Assembly (NCBI RefSeq): GCF_006351965.1
Contig: NZ_CP040932.1
Span: 3,410,001 to 3,474,000, forward strand
Length of the DNA: 64,000 nucleotides
Reading direction: 5' to 3'
From: Oceanicola sp. D3
Lineage (GTDB): Bacteria > Pseudomonadota > Alphaproteobacteria > Rhodobacterales > Rhodobacteraceae
A model generated the notes under the pieces. It saw only the letters and a program-made list of their open reading frames with translations. It was not told the origin of the DNA and did not search any database. Positions 54,707 through 64,000 of the stretch are shown piece by piece (position 1 is the first letter of the stretch; each line of letters opens with the position of its first letter). The position numbers and the translations under genes were made by a program.

Positions 54707-55465
54707 ATGACCCTCGAAATCATCACCGCCCCAGCCCTCGCGCCCGTGGCCCATGGCTTCTTCACCCGTAAGGGCGGGGCCTCCTCGGGCGTGTTCGAAG
54801 GGCTCAACTGCGGGGGCGGCTCTTCTGACCTCTCCGATGCCGTTGAACTCAACCGGTCTCGCGTGGCCGGGGCAATGGATGTACCGCCCGACAGCCTGCT
54901 GACCGTCCATCAGGTGCATTCGCCCGATGTGGTCACGGTCACCGAGCCGCTCTCGGGAGACAAGCCGAAGGCCGATGCCCTCGTTACCGCCACCCCCGGC
55001 CTCGCCATCGCCATCCTCACCGCCGATTGCCAGCCTGTGCTGTTTTGCGATGCCGAGGCAGGCGTGGTCGGCGCAGCGCACGCAGGCTGGCGCGGGGCGC
55101 TCTCCGGGGTGCTCTCGGCCACCGTCGAGGCCATGGAAGCACTTGGAGCAAAGCGCGAAAACATCGCCGCCGTCATAGGCCCTTCCATCAGCCAACGCGC
55201 CTATGAGGTTGGCCCCGAGTTCTTCGAAGACTTCATGGCAGAAAGCCCGGAGTTCTCCCGCTTCTTTGCCGGGGGCCAAGGCGACCGGATGCAATTCGAC
55301 CTGCCCGGCTTCGGCCTGCACATGCTGCGCGAAGCGGGCGTTGGCGCGGCAGAATGGACAGGGCACTGCACCTATTCTGACCCGGGGCGATTCTACTCCT
55401 ACCGCCGCACGACCCACCGGGGAGAGGCCGACTACGGGCGACTCATTTCCGCGATCCGCCTTTGA
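54707..55465 (+). CDS. pgeF: peptidoglycan editing factor PgeF (laccase-domain)
   Basis: 252 residues. HGFFTRKGGASSGVFEGLNC, VHQVHSPDVVTV, ADCQPVLFCDAEAGVVGAAHAGWRGALSGV and ASYRRTTHRGEADYGRLISAI-like end show the YfiH fold with the Cys/His metal site. PgeF removes wrongly placed L-Ser from peptidoglycan precursors in E. coli. Third gene of lgt-MidA-pgeF. Confidence 0.92.
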   Translation: MTLEIITAPALAPVAHGFFTRKGGASSGVFEGLNCGGGSSDLSDAVELNRSRVAGAMDVPPDSLLTVHQVHSPDVVTVTEPLSGDKPKADALVTATPGLAIAILTADCQPVLFCDAEAGVVGAAHAGWRGALSGVLSATVEAMEALGAKRENIAAVIGPSISQRAYEVGPEFFEDFMAESPEFSRFFAGGQGDRMQFDLPGFGLHMLREAGVGAAEWTGHCTYSDPGRFYSYRRTTHRGEADYGRLISAIRL

Positions 55466-55750
55466 TCGGGGCATGATTGGGGCAGCCCCCGCCAAGCGCT
55501 CGCCACAATAGCGACCCGAAACAATGCCCGCCGCGCCGCGCCACTGTTTCCTCACCTCGCCAGACCCCAATTTTGCAAAGGCAGAGCGCACCCGGCACGC
55601 CCTGCCAGATTTCATTCTCCAGGCGCCTAAAACTTTCTGAAAATTCTCCAATGCCGCCCAAACAACGCCCCAGTTGCGAGTGAGATTGTTCTCAAACGGG
55701 CAACAAGCCCACAGGCACAGAGCGACAAGACGAGCAGGAGTTGAAGACAG

Positions 55751-55894
55751 ATGAAGATGCGTTGGATCAAGCAATCGACCATGTCAGCCGAGGCGCTGAA
55801 GGTGCAGATGCCTTGGGAACGTGGCACACGCCGCGCCCAGATGATCGCCCGCCGCGAGGCGCGGATGAGCCGGCTCAATCTTCTTACGGCCTGA
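55751..55894 (+). CDS. 47-residue small basic protein
   Basis: Reads MKMRWIKQSTMSAEALKVQM, then PWERGTRRAQMIARREARMS and RLNLLTA. Strongly basic with a PWERGTRRA block that I recall from similar short proteins of Roseobacters. Too short for most gene finders. A strong hairpin follows 53 bp after the stop. It could bind nucleic acid. Start choice supported by a GGAG about 15 bp upstream (weak spacing). Confidence 0.62.
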   Translation: MKMRWIKQSTMSAEALKVQMPWERGTRRAQMIARREARMSRLNLLTA

Positions 55895-56204
55895 TCGCCG
55901 TTTAACGAGTTTCCCTCGCCGGGCAGTTTCCCCCCCGGCAAAAAGACAGCCCGCCGGTCCTCCCCCGGCGGGCTGCCTGATTCTGGGCGCGTGCCATCCG
56001 CGATGGAATCAGAATATGGCAAGCCGCGCCACGGAGCCGAAACAGTTGCGCCGATCTCGCCCGATTGGCCCACGCTCCGCGCCAAATCGCTCCCTTTCTT
56101 TGACAGTACGCGCCTTTTGTCGCCACTTTCCTCCTCAAGACAAATCCTTCTGCGCTCTTTGGTGGGGGCCAGGCAGATGTGATCGAACCGAAAGGTGCTA
56201 TCGC
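55895..56204. other. 310-bp gap between the 47-residue gene and the Hint-domain gene
   Basis: Holds the terminator at 55947-55975 and then about 190 bp with no gene or clear motif; the last part should carry the promoter of the Hint-domain gene. Confidence 0.5.
55947..55975 (+). terminator. strong hairpin after the 47-residue gene
   Basis: An 11-bp perfect stem CAGCCCGCCGG/CCGGCGGGCTG around a 7-base loop, with CCTGATTCT after it. GC-rich and stable; the T-run is weak. Confidence 0.65.
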
Positions 56205-57032
56205 ATGGTGTACCCTCGCCATCCCGTCGCTGGCCTCGCGACGGACGCAACGCGCCCTCAGAGAGAAATCTCGGGGCAAACCTCCTGGGCGTCTCAACCG
56301 GACGCTCGCTCGAAACCTCGGCGGGTGATGCCTCTCACCCGCCGCTTCGAGGTTTCCTATCTCGCTTCCAACGGTGATGTAGACGAGTTTCAGCGGGTGG
56401 CTCCGGCCACCCCACTATTTGAAGATGCATTCTCGGCGCTTGGCCGGGGAGCGCTGATTTCCACGGTCGATGGCCTCACGGCCGTGGAAGACCTCTTGCC
56501 CGGCACCTTCGTGGAAACCTCGGATGGCCCGCAAAAATTGCTTTGGGTCGGCTCGATGATGGTGTTTCCCGAAAGCGGCGAACTGGCCGCACGGGCACCG
56601 GGGCGAGAGCCTCAGAAGATGGTGCGCGTGGCCACCGATACCTTCGGCCTCGGCCGCCCCGCGCCAGATCTGATGCTCGGCCCAAGGGCGCGCCTGCTCT
56701 ACCGTAGCTCAGCCTGTGTGCACATGGTCGGCACCGAAGAAGCCTTCGCGCCTGCCCATGCCTTCATTGATGGTGTCAACGTCATCGAGATTTCTCCGAT
56801 GTCGCCGCAAAAGGTCTGGCAGCTTTGCTTCGACGGCCAGCAAACCTTCTATGCCAATGGTGTGGAGGTGGAGAGCTTCCATCCGGGGCTGAAGTCAGAA
56901 GCCATGCATGACCGTGAGATGGCCGCGCTTTTCCTCGCGCTGTTCCCCCACATTCAGCAGTTCGACGACTTCGGACAAATGCGGGTGCCGCGCCTCACCG
57001 CTTTTGAAGTGGAAAACCTGCGCGCCGCCTGA
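56205..57032 (+). CDS. Hint domain (hedgehog/intein-type) protein
   Basis: 275 residues. From about residue 80: ALGRGALISTVDGLTAVEDLLPGTFVETSDGPQKLLWVGSM, the N-terminal part of a Hint_2 domain, with PAPDLMLGPRARLLYRS, FAPAHAFIDGVNVIEISPMSPQKVW and ANGVEVESFHPG further on. The usual catalytic Cys at the start of the Hint block is not seen (the position reads ALISTVDG), so self-cleavage is doubtful. Hint_2 proteins are frequent in Rhodobacteraceae, mostly on secreted proteins. AAAGGTG stands before ATG 56205. Confidence 0.85.
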   Translation: MVYPRHPVAGLATDATRPQREISGQTSWASQPDARSKPRRVMPLTRRFEVSYLASNGDVDEFQRVAPATPLFEDAFSALGRGALISTVDGLTAVEDLLPGTFVETSDGPQKLLWVGSMMVFPESGELAARAPGREPQKMVRVATDTFGLGRPAPDLMLGPRARLLYRSSACVHMVGTEEAFAPAHAFIDGVNVIEISPMSPQKVWQLCFDGQQTFYANGVEVESFHPGLKSEAMHDREMAALFLALFPHIQQFDDFGQMRVPRLTAFEVENLRAA

Positions 57033-57099
57033 CCAGCCGCCCGCACACCATCAAGCATTCGGCCTCGCCCTCCCGGCGGGGCCGTTGCCGTTTCAGGGG

Positions 57100-57600
57100 T
57101 CAGGCGGTTTTGGCCAGCCGCTCTTCGAGTACGTCAAACGGCACACCCGGGTCATCCTTGGCGCAGCGGATCACCAGCGAGGTCTTCACGCTGGCCACAT
57201 TCGGCGCGGTCAGCAGCTGCCCGGTCAGAAAGCTCTGGAAGCTGGAAAGATCGGGGGCGACGCACTTCAGGATAAAGTCGATCTCCCCGTTGAGCATGTG
57301 GCACTCCCGCACCAGCGGCCAGTCGCGGCAGCGCTGCTCAAAGGCGGCCAGATCGGCCTCGGCCTGGCTGTTAAGGCCAACCATCGCAAACACCTGCACC
57401 TCAAAGCCCAGCTCCCGGCTGTCGACATCGGCATGGTAGCCCTTGATGTAACCCGCTTCTTCCAACGCACGAACACGGCGCAGGCAGGGCGGAGCCGAGA
57501 TGCCCACCTTCTCGGCGAGGGCAACATTGGTCATTCTCCCGTCGGCCTGAAGCTGAGCGAGGATGTTCCGGTCGATCTCATCAAGTTTCGATGTGGCCAT
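57100..57600 (-). CDS. Lrp/AsnC family transcriptional regulator
   Basis: 166 residues. N-terminal helix-turn-helix LDEIDRNILAQLQADGRMTNVALAEKVGISAPPCLRRVRALEEAGYIKGY and the C-terminal RAM ligand domain (FAMVGLNSQAEADLAAF, GEIDFILKCVAPDLSSFQSFL). Divergent from trxB with a 175-bp gap, a pairing often found in alphaproteobacteria. A redox or amino-acid-linked control of trxB is possible. Confidence 0.94.
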   Translation of the reverse strand: MATSKLDEIDRNILAQLQADGRMTNVALAEKVGISAPPCLRRVRALEEAGYIKGYHADVDSRELGFEVQVFAMVGLNSQAEADLAAFEQRCRDWPLVRECHMLNGEIDFILKCVAPDLSSFQSFLTGQLLTAPNVASVKTSLVIRCAKDDPGVPFDVLEERLAKTA

Positions 57601-57742
57601 CTTCCCCCCCGATTTGCGGTTTTGTATGCTGAGGCGGGAGAACACGCAAGAATGTTTCATGTTTGCGCAAGAAACAGAACAGCTGTCCTTGCAGAGCGCG
57701 CCTGCCCTTTCTCTCCGCCCCGCTGAGGCCTATATGCCCTGA

Positions 57743-58765
<1,023 letters not shown>

Positions 58766-58788
58766 CGCTTTTCAGAGACGCATCAAAC

Positions 58789-58824
58789 AAGGGCGCAGTC
58801 CGGAAACGGGCAGCGCCCTTTTCT
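58789..58824 (+). terminator. Rho-independent terminator of trxB
   Basis: AAGGGCGC/GCGCCCTT stem with an inner CCG-GAAA-CGG stem and TTTTCTC after it, 24 bp past the stop. Confidence 0.85.
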
Positions 58825-58992
58825 CTAGGCGGGCTGCCAAGTTGTTGTCGCCCTGTTAACCCGGATTTTACCCCGCTCACGCAAGATGCCCTCAAGCGAT
58901 GGGCAAGGCGCTCCTCCGCAGCAGCGCAGCAATTCGGCAACAACCTGTCCGTGCGACAACTTGGGCCTTTCGTGAACGGAGAAAGAGTGACA

Positions 58993-59012
58993 TGTGTTCA
59001 TCGTTGAACACA
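58993..59012. promoter_or_regulatory. palindrome upstream of the MarR-sulfurylase gene
   Basis: TGTGTTCA-TCGT-TGAACACA, a perfect 8-bp inverted repeat with a 4-base centre, ending 22 bp before the ATG at 59035. Position and form fit a MarR-type operator, so autoregulation by the N-terminal domain of the same frame is plausible. Confidence 0.6.
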
Positions 59013-59034
59013 CTTTGAGTCGCCTGCCTCCGCC

Positions 59035-61113
59035 ATGACCGCGCATACGGATAAGCCCCAACTCCCCAACGAGGACCAGCTGTTCTTGCTGCTGCGTCAG
59101 CTCGAACGGGCACCGGACGCCAGCCAGCGCAGTATTGCCGAGGCGCTCAAGGTCTCTCTCGGAAAGCTCAACACCCAACTGCGCGCCACCGCCGCCGCAG
59201 GCCTCATCACAATGGAAGAACGCGCCGGCCCCGATCGTCGCCAACGCTTTGCCTATGCCCTCACCAAAGCCGGGCAGGCCAAGAAAGAACGCCTGATTGA
59301 TGCGTTCCTCTCTCGAAAATTCGCTGAATACACCGCTCTCCACGCCGAACTCACGGGTTCGGTGAGCGACCTGATACCACTGAAATACAGGAGCACCCTG
59401 ATGCAGAACAACCTCGCCCCGATTCCGGAGCTCTACGTCTCTTACGAATCCGCCCAGAAGCTGAAGGTCGAAGCCGCCGAGCTGACCTCGCATGACCTCA
59501 CCCCGCGCCAGATCTGCGACCTTGAACTGCTGATGAACGGCGGCTTCAACCCGCTCAAAGGCTTCCTCTCCGAAGAAGATTACAACGGCGTCGTCGAAAA
59601 CATGCGTCTCGCAGATGGCTCCCTGTGGCCGATGCCGATCACGCTGGACGTGAGCGAAGCCTTCGCTGACACCATCGAACTCGGCCAAGACATCGCCCTG
59701 CGCGACCAAGAGGGCGTGATCCTCGCCACCATGACCGTGACCGACAAGTGGGAGCCCAACAAAGCCCGCGAAGCCGAGAAGGTGTTTGGCGCCGATGACT
59801 CCGCCCACCCGGCGGTGAACTACCTGCACAACCAGGCTGGCAAGATCTATCTCGGCGGCCCCGTCACCGGCCTGCAACAGCCGATCCACTATGATTTCCG
59901 CGGTCGCCGCGACAGCCCCAACGAGCTGCGCGCCTACTTCCGCAAGCTCGGCTGGCGCCGCGTTGTGGCGTTCCAAACGCGCAACCCCCTGCACCGCGCC
60001 CACCAAGAGCTGACCTTCCGCGCTGCCAAGGAAGCCCAGGCCAACCTGCTGATCCACCCGGTCGTCGGCATGACCAAGCCGGGCGACGTCGATCACTTCA
60101 CCCGTGTGCGCTGCTACGAGGCCGTGCTCGACAAATACCCGGGCGCCACCACCACCATGAGCCTGCTGAACCTCGCCATGCGCATGGCTGGCCCGCGTGA
60201 GGCCGTCTGGCACGGGCTGATCCGCGCCAACCACGGCTGCACCCACTTCATCGTGGGCCGCGACCACGCCGGACCCGGCAAGAACTCGGCTGGCGAAGAT
60301 TTTTACGGCCCCTATGACGCGCAGGAGCTGTTCCGCGAGCACCAGAGCGAGATCGGCATCGAAATGGTCGACTTCAAGCACATGGTCTGGGTGCAGGAGC
60401 GCGCGCAATACGAGCCGATGGACGAGATCACCGACAAGGACAAGGTGACCATCCTCAACATCTCCGGCACCGAGCTGCGCCGCCGTCTGGCCGAGGGCCT
60501 CGAAATCCCTGAGTGGTTCTCGTTCCCCGAGGTGGTCAAGGAGCTGCGCCGCACCCGCCCGCCGCGGGCCAAGCAGGGCTTCACCGTGTTCTTCACCGGC
60601 TTCTCCGGCTCGGGCAAGAGCACCATCGCCAACGCGCTTATGGTGAAGCTGATGGAAATGGGCGGCCGCCCGGTGACGCTGCTCGATGGTGACATCGTGC
60701 GCAAAAATCTCAGCTCCGAGTTGGGCTTCTCCAAGGAGCACCGCGACCTAAACATCCGCCGCATCGGCTACGTGGCCAGCGAGATCACCAAGAACGGCGG
60801 CATCGCCATCTGTGCGCCCATCGCGCCCTATGCCACCACCCGCCGGGCCGTGCGTGAGGATGTGGAAGCCTATGGTGCCTTCGTCGAAATCCACGTGGCG
60901 ACCAGCATCGAAGAGTGCGAGCGGCGCGACCGCAAAGGCCTCTACAAGCTGGCACGCGAGGGCAAGATCAAGGAGTTCACCGGCATCTCCGATCCCTACG
61001 ATGTGCCCGAAAACCCCGAGTTGCGGGTCGAGACAGAGGGCACCGATGTGGACAACTGCGCCCATCAGGTGCTGCTGAAGCTCGAACAGATGGGCCTCGT
61101 CGCCGCAGTCTGA
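59035..61113 (+). CDS. sat/cysC: MarR (EPS-associated) regulator in frame with bifunctional sulfate adenylyltransferase/APS kinase
   Basis: One continuous 692-residue frame. Residues 1 to about 115 are a winged helix of the EPS-associated MarR group (QLFLLLRQLERAPDASQRSI followed by AEALKVSLGKLNTQLRATAAAG). From Met123 (59401) comes a complete ATP sulfurylase (FQTRNPLHRAHQELTFRAA, GRDHAGPGKN) and APS kinase (FFTGFSGSGKSTIANAL, Walker A) that turns sulfate into PAPS. The two parts have no stop between. AGGAG at 59389-59393, 7 bp before the internal ATG, can start the 570-residue enzyme alone. So there may be a fusion, two products, or both. Confidence 0.9.
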   Translation: MTAHTDKPQLPNEDQLFLLLRQLERAPDASQRSIAEALKVSLGKLNTQLRATAAAGLITMEERAGPDRRQRFAYALTKAGQAKKERLIDAFLSRKFAEYTALHAELTGSVSDLIPLKYRSTLMQNNLAPIPELYVSYESAQKLKVEAAELTSHDLTPRQICDLELLMNGGFNPLKGFLSEEDYNGVVENMRLADGSLWPMPITLDVSEAFADTIELGQDIALRDQEGVILATMTVTDKWEPNKAREAEKVFGADDSAHPAVNYLHNQAGKIYLGGPVTGLQQPIHYDFRGRRDSPNELRAYFRKLGWRRVVAFQTRNPLHRAHQELTFRAAKEAQANLLIHPVVGMTKPGDVDHFTRVRCYEAVLDKYPGATTTMSLLNLAMRMAGPREAVWHGLIRANHGCTHFIVGRDHAGPGKNSAGEDFYGPYDAQELFREHQSEIGIEMVDFKHMVWVQERAQYEPMDEITDKDKVTILNISGTELRRRLAEGLEIPEWFSFPEVVKELRRTRPPRAKQGFTVFFTGFSGSGKSTIANALMVKLMEMGGRPVTLLDGDIVRKNLSSELGFSKEHRDLNIRRIGYVASEITKNGGIAICAPIAPYATTRRAVREDVEAYGAFVEIHVATSIEECERRDRKGLYKLAREGKIKEFTGISDPYDVPENPELRVETEGTDVDNCAHQVLLKLEQMGLVAAV
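59389..59403 (+). promoter_or_regulatory. internal ribosome site and ATG for the enzyme part
   Basis: AGGAGCACCCTGATG. The spacing is ideal and Met123 is where Sat-CysC homologues normally begin, supporting internal initiation. Confidence 0.65.
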
Positions 61114-61287
61114 TCGACAGTAAACCCGATGAAGCCCCCGGCCTATGGCACGGGGGCTTTGTCATGCCGTTCGATGGTGCGTTTGCCCTGCGGCGCAGTT
61201 CGATAGGGGGGGCCGATAAACCCACAGCCAACCTCAAATGCGCAGAGCTGATGCGCGATCAATATGGGATTTGGGCGCCCTGACGGC

Positions 61288-61521
61288 TCAGTGCACCGGC
61301 ACGGGGGCCATGTCGTGCTGGCGGGCCAGAACAAAGGCCAATTCGCGGCCCTGAACCAGCGCCAAACGCTCGCCCTCATCGTTATGCACGGCGTAGATGT
61401 CGCCCGCAGCCTGCGCCTGGTCGCGCACCTCGTCGGGCAGATCTTTCACCTCGACCTTGCGCACGTAAACGATGGGCCGCTCGCCATCTTCCATGATTTG
61501 TTCAGCAAACTTCGTGTCCAT
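61288..61521 (-). CDS. DUF1150 family protein
   Basis: 77 residues. ERPIVYVRKVEVKDLPDEVRDQAQ followed by AVHNDEGERLALVQGRELAFVLARQHDMAPVPVH is the DUF1150 pattern, found in alphaproteobacteria next to a small heat-shock gene, as here. AAGGAG lies before ATG 61521. Confidence 0.9.
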   Translation of the reverse strand: MDTKFAEQIMEDGERPIVYVRKVEVKDLPDEVRDQAQAAGDIYAVHNDEGERLALVQGRELAFVLARQHDMAPVPVH

Positions 61522-61565
61522 CACACGTCTCCTTTGCAGGTTGTCCGTCCCTCGGACCAGCCCGG

Positions 61566-61979
61566 TCAGCCGCGATCTATCTTGATCGTCTGAACCACCG
61601 TTTCGGGCGCGGCGCGGTTGAGATCCACGTGCAAAAGCCCGTTTTCCAGCTTCGCGCCAGCCACCTCCACGCCTTCGGCCAGCACGAAACTGCGCTGAAA
61701 CTGCCGGGCGGCGATGCCACGGTGCAAAAACACCCGCCCGTCATCGTCGTCCGCCTGACGGCCGCGAATGACAAGCTGTGAATCCTCAACCGTGATCGAC
61801 AGATCCTGTTCCGAAAAACCTGCCACCGCGAGGGTGATCCGATAGGCGTTTTCGCCCGATTGCTCGATATTGAAGGGAGGGTAGCCCTCGTTGCCGGTCT
61901 TTGCCGTGCGTTCAACCAGCCTTTCAAGCTGCTCGAAACCGAGGAGAAACGGGTGAGACCCGAGTGTGAGTTTGCTCAT
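61566..61979 (-). CDS. Hsp20 family small heat-shock protein
   Basis: 137 residues. Alpha-crystallin domain: PPFNIEQSGENAYRITLAVAGFSEQDLSITVEDSQLVIRG, HRGIAARQFQRSFVLAEGVEV and KLENGLLHVDLNR. An IbpA-type holdase chaperone. Followed on the same strand by DUF1150 (44-bp gap); heat-shock control likely but no promoter motif was found. Confidence 0.94.
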   Translation of the reverse strand: MSKLTLGSHPFLLGFEQLERLVERTAKTGNEGYPPFNIEQSGENAYRITLAVAGFSEQDLSITVEDSQLVIRGRQADDDDGRVFLHRGIAARQFQRSFVLAEGVEVAGAKLENGLLHVDLNRAAPETVVQTIKIDRG

Positions 61980-62146
61980 CTGGCACTGCCCTTTTGCTCA
62001 AGCGACGATGCGGAAAGCGGCCCCATGCTGGCGACCACAGAGGAAATATGGGGATTGAAGCCGCTTCGGGCAAGGGCTGGCCATTGAGCGAAGCCGGAAA
62101 ATGCATATGATCGGCGCACTTGCCACCAATTTGAAGATCCAGCCCG

Positions 62147-62365
62147 ATGAACGCTCCCGGCGAAATGAGCCATGAAGAGGTGCTCCGCGTAAAGCTGGAG
62201 GTGCTCAAGCGCGAGCATCGTGAGCTCGACGAGGCGATCAAGGCGATTCAACTCAAAGGTACGGGAGATACCTTCACCCTGCAGCGACTGAAGAAGAAGA
62301 AACTGGCGCTGAAGGATGAGATTTCGCGGATCGAAGACGAGCTTTACCCCGACATCATTGCGTAA
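62147..62365 (+). CDS. DUF465 (YdcH) family protein
   Basis: 72 residues, coiled coil: LRVKLEVLKREHRELDEAIKAIQ, then LQRLKKKKLALKDEISRIEDEL, the DUF465 signature. Unknown function. A Met at 62165 could also be the start. Confidence 0.9.
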   Translation: MNAPGEMSHEEVLRVKLEVLKREHRELDEAIKAIQLKGTGDTFTLQRLKKKKLALKDEISRIEDELYPDIIA

Positions 62366-62419
62366 GCCTGCGGCGCGGCTATAAAGGCCGCTCTTTAGCC
62401 GGAAGAGGAGCCTTGAAGC

Positions 62420-62908
62420 ATGGCAAATCCAGTAGTTGGCATCATCATGGGCAGCCAGTCCGACTGGCCGACGATGAAGCATGCCGCCGATGTGCTGGAC
62501 GAGCTCGGGGTGGCCTATGAGGCAAAGATCGTTTCGGCCCACCGCACACCCGACAGGCTCTGGACCTACGGCAAGGAAGCTGCCGCGCGTGGCCTGAAGG
62601 TCATTATCGCGGGCGCGGGCGGCGCGGCGCATCTGCCCGGCATGATGGCCAGCAAAACGCGGGTGCCCGTGGTGGGCGTTCCGGTGCAGACGCGGGCCCT
62701 GAGCGGTGTCGACAGCCTCTATTCGATCGTGCAGATGCCGCGCGGCTTTCCGGTTGCGACCATGGCGATTGGCGAGGCGGGCGCGGTGAACGCGGGGCTG
62801 ATGGCGGCAGGCATTCTGGCCGTCTCAGATGAAGCGCTGGCTGAGCGTCTGGACACATGGCGCGATGCCCTCTCGGCGTCTATCCCCGAGGAGCCGCGCG
62901 ATGAGTGA
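62420..62908 (+). CDS. purE: N5-carboxyaminoimidazole ribonucleotide mutase
   Basis: 162 residues, class I PurE of purine synthesis. [31 protein letters not shown] (catalytic His) and [56 protein letters not shown] lies upstream of the ATG. The stop overlaps purK by 8 bp. Confidence 0.97.
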   Translation: MANPVVGIIMGSQSDWPTMKHAADVLDELGVAYEAKIVSAHRTPDRLWTYGKEAAARGLKVIIAGAGGAAHLPGMMASKTRVPVVGVPVQTRALSGVDSLYSIVQMPRGFPVATMAIGEAGAVNAGLMAAGILAVSDEALAERLDTWRDALSASIPEEPRDE

Positions 62909-63974
62909 GCCGCTGGCACCGGGATCGACCATTGGCATTTTGGGCGGCGGGCAGTTGGGGCGCATGCTCTCGGTCGCCGCGGCAAGGCTTGGCTACAAGG
63001 CACATATCTTCGAGCCGGGTGCGGCCCCGGCAGGCGACGTGGCAGCGCAGGTGACACAGGCGGGCTATGACGACGAGGCGGCGCTGAAGCAGTTTGCCGA
63101 AAGCGTCGATGTCATCACCTACGAGTTCGAAAACATCCCCACCGCCGCGCTTGATGTGCTGGAGGCGATCCGCCCGATCCGCCCCGGGCGCGAGGCGCTG
63201 CGGGTCAGCCAAGACCGGCTGACGGAGAAGGAATTTCTGCGCGGGCTGGGGCTGGAAACGGCCCCCTTCGCGCCCGTGGCTTCCGATGCCGAAATGGCCG
63301 AGGCGGTGGCGACAATCGGCGCGCCCTCGATCCTAAAGACCCGGCGGCTCGGCTATGATGGCAAAGGGCAGGCGCGGCTGAAGTCGGCGGAAGATGCGCC
63401 GACGGCATGGGCCGCGATGGAAGGCGCCGAGGCAGTTCTGGAAGGCTTTGTCGACTTCTCGCTAGAGGTTTCAGTAATCGCCGCGCGGGGCCTGACGGGC
63501 GAGGTCGTGTGCTTCGACCTTGGCGAAAACGTCCACAAATCCGGCATTCTGGCCACCACCACGGTTCCGGCCAAGCTGCCGCCCCGGCTGGCGCTGGATG
63601 CCGCGCTGCTGGCGGGCAAGATCCTTAATGCGCTGGATTACGTGGGCGTCATGGGGGTGGAGCTCTTCGTGACGCCGGGCAAGCTGATCGTGAACGAGAT
63701 CGCCCCGCGCGTGCACAATTCCGGCCATTGGACGCAGAACGGCTGCGCGGTGGACCAGTTCGAGCAGCACATTCGCGCCGTGGCCGGATGGCCGCTGGGC
63801 GATGGCAAGCGGCACTCGGACGTGGAGATGGAAAACCTCATTGGTGACGACATCCTGCGGGTGCCGGAGATCGCCAAAGAGCCTCACGCCGCGTTGCACC
63901 TTTATGGCAAGGCCGAAGCCCGCCCCGGACGCAAAATGGGGCACGTAAACCGGGTAAAGCCGGCTACTCGCTGA
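62901..63974 (+). CDS. purK: 5-(carboxyamino)imidazole ribonucleotide synthase
   Basis: 357 residues, ATP-grasp. N-terminal [80 protein letters not shown] and [30 protein letters not shown]. Makes N5-CAIR for PurE from AIR, ATP and bicarbonate. Its start lies inside purE by 8 bp, so the pair is coupled. Confidence 0.97.
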   Translation: MSEPLAPGSTIGILGGGQLGRMLSVAAARLGYKAHIFEPGAAPAGDVAAQVTQAGYDDEAALKQFAESVDVITYEFENIPTAALDVLEAIRPIRPGREALRVSQDRLTEKEFLRGLGLETAPFAPVASDAEMAEAVATIGAPSILKTRRLGYDGKGQARLKSAEDAPTAWAAMEGAEAVLEGFVDFSLEVSVIAARGLTGEVVCFDLGENVHKSGILATTTVPAKLPPRLALDAALLAGKILNALDYVGVMGVELFVTPGKLIVNEIAPRVHNSGHWTQNGCAVDQFEQHIRAVAGWPLGDGKRHSDVEMENLIGDDILRVPEIAKEPHAALHLYGKAEARPGRKMGHVNRVKPATR

Positions 63975-64000
63975 TTTCTTTCAACCCCATCGCCACGGCG

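Noticed and set aside
55466-55750. A gene between pgeF and the 47-residue protein
   Set aside because: No credible frame on either strand.
58825-60741. 638-codon minus-strand frame antisense to the sulfurylase
   Set aside because: Same composition effect; no recognisable family, while the plus strand is a complete enzyme.

Overview
The window is a GC-rich, gene-dense stretch of chromosome that looks like a Rhodobacteraceae (Roseobacter-group) alphaproteobacterium. This rests on gene types and order rather than a database search: lrp divergent from trxB, the lgt-MidA-pgeF run with ubiK divergent, DUF1467 next to methylmalonyl-CoA epimerase, DUF1150/DUF465 small proteins, a fused ATP sulfurylase/APS kinase, and a pseudoazurin-NnrS pair. 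Most of it is ordinary core genome in short operons.

Layout. 1-2.1 kb: a truncated Crp/Fnr regulator divergent from pseudoazurin and nnrS (nitrogen-oxide respiration). 2.4-12 kb: tRNA-Ser, a membrane protein with a long hexanucleotide repeat, agmatinase-like enzyme, GT90 glycosyltransferase, ychF, small unknown genes, VanW protein. 10.3-13.0 kb: a translationally coupled radical-SAM/UdgX DNA-repair pair. 13.0-15.7 kb: a 2,695-bp IS1595-type transposon with 24-bp inverted ends and an 8-bp target duplication; besides the ISXO2-like transposase it carries a small unknown gene, a tRNA-Cys-like gene with its own terminator, a DUF6471 protein and a membrane protein. 15.8-29.7 kb: trpA, a deacetylase-family hydrolase, aldehyde dehydrogenase, pth, GST, a second methionine aminopeptidase, a GAF histidine kinase, rplY, MFS transporter, lldD, and a convergent pair formed by a CMP-sialate-synthetase-like gene and an unrecognised possible glycosyltransferase. 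29.9-41.7 kb: sugar dehydrogenase, nitroreductase, EI24 protein, methylmalonyl-CoA epimerase, response regulator, a Flp-pilin-like peptide, a DUF1800/DUF1501 pair, hemerythrin protein, a 24-residue cationic peptide, and an AhpD-like protein facing a TetR regulator with two operators between them. 41.8-55.5 kb: aspS, cfa, carB, BrnA-like protein, tdk, csaA-proC, ubiK, lgt-MidA-pgeF. 55.7-64 kb: a 47-residue small protein, a Hint-domain protein, lrp/trxB, a continuous MarR-ATP sulfurylase-APS kinase frame, Hsp20, and purE-purK.

The least ordinary items are the transposon with its tRNA-like cargo, the in-frame joining of a MarR regulator to the sulfate-activation enzyme behind a palindrome, the (GCCNTT)n coding repeat, the UdgX cassette, and two families of short dispersed repeats that sit just after stop codons, one of which is the transposon's target. 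No CRISPR array, prophage or rRNA gene was seen. All functional names come from reading motifs in the translated sequence; nothing was searched.
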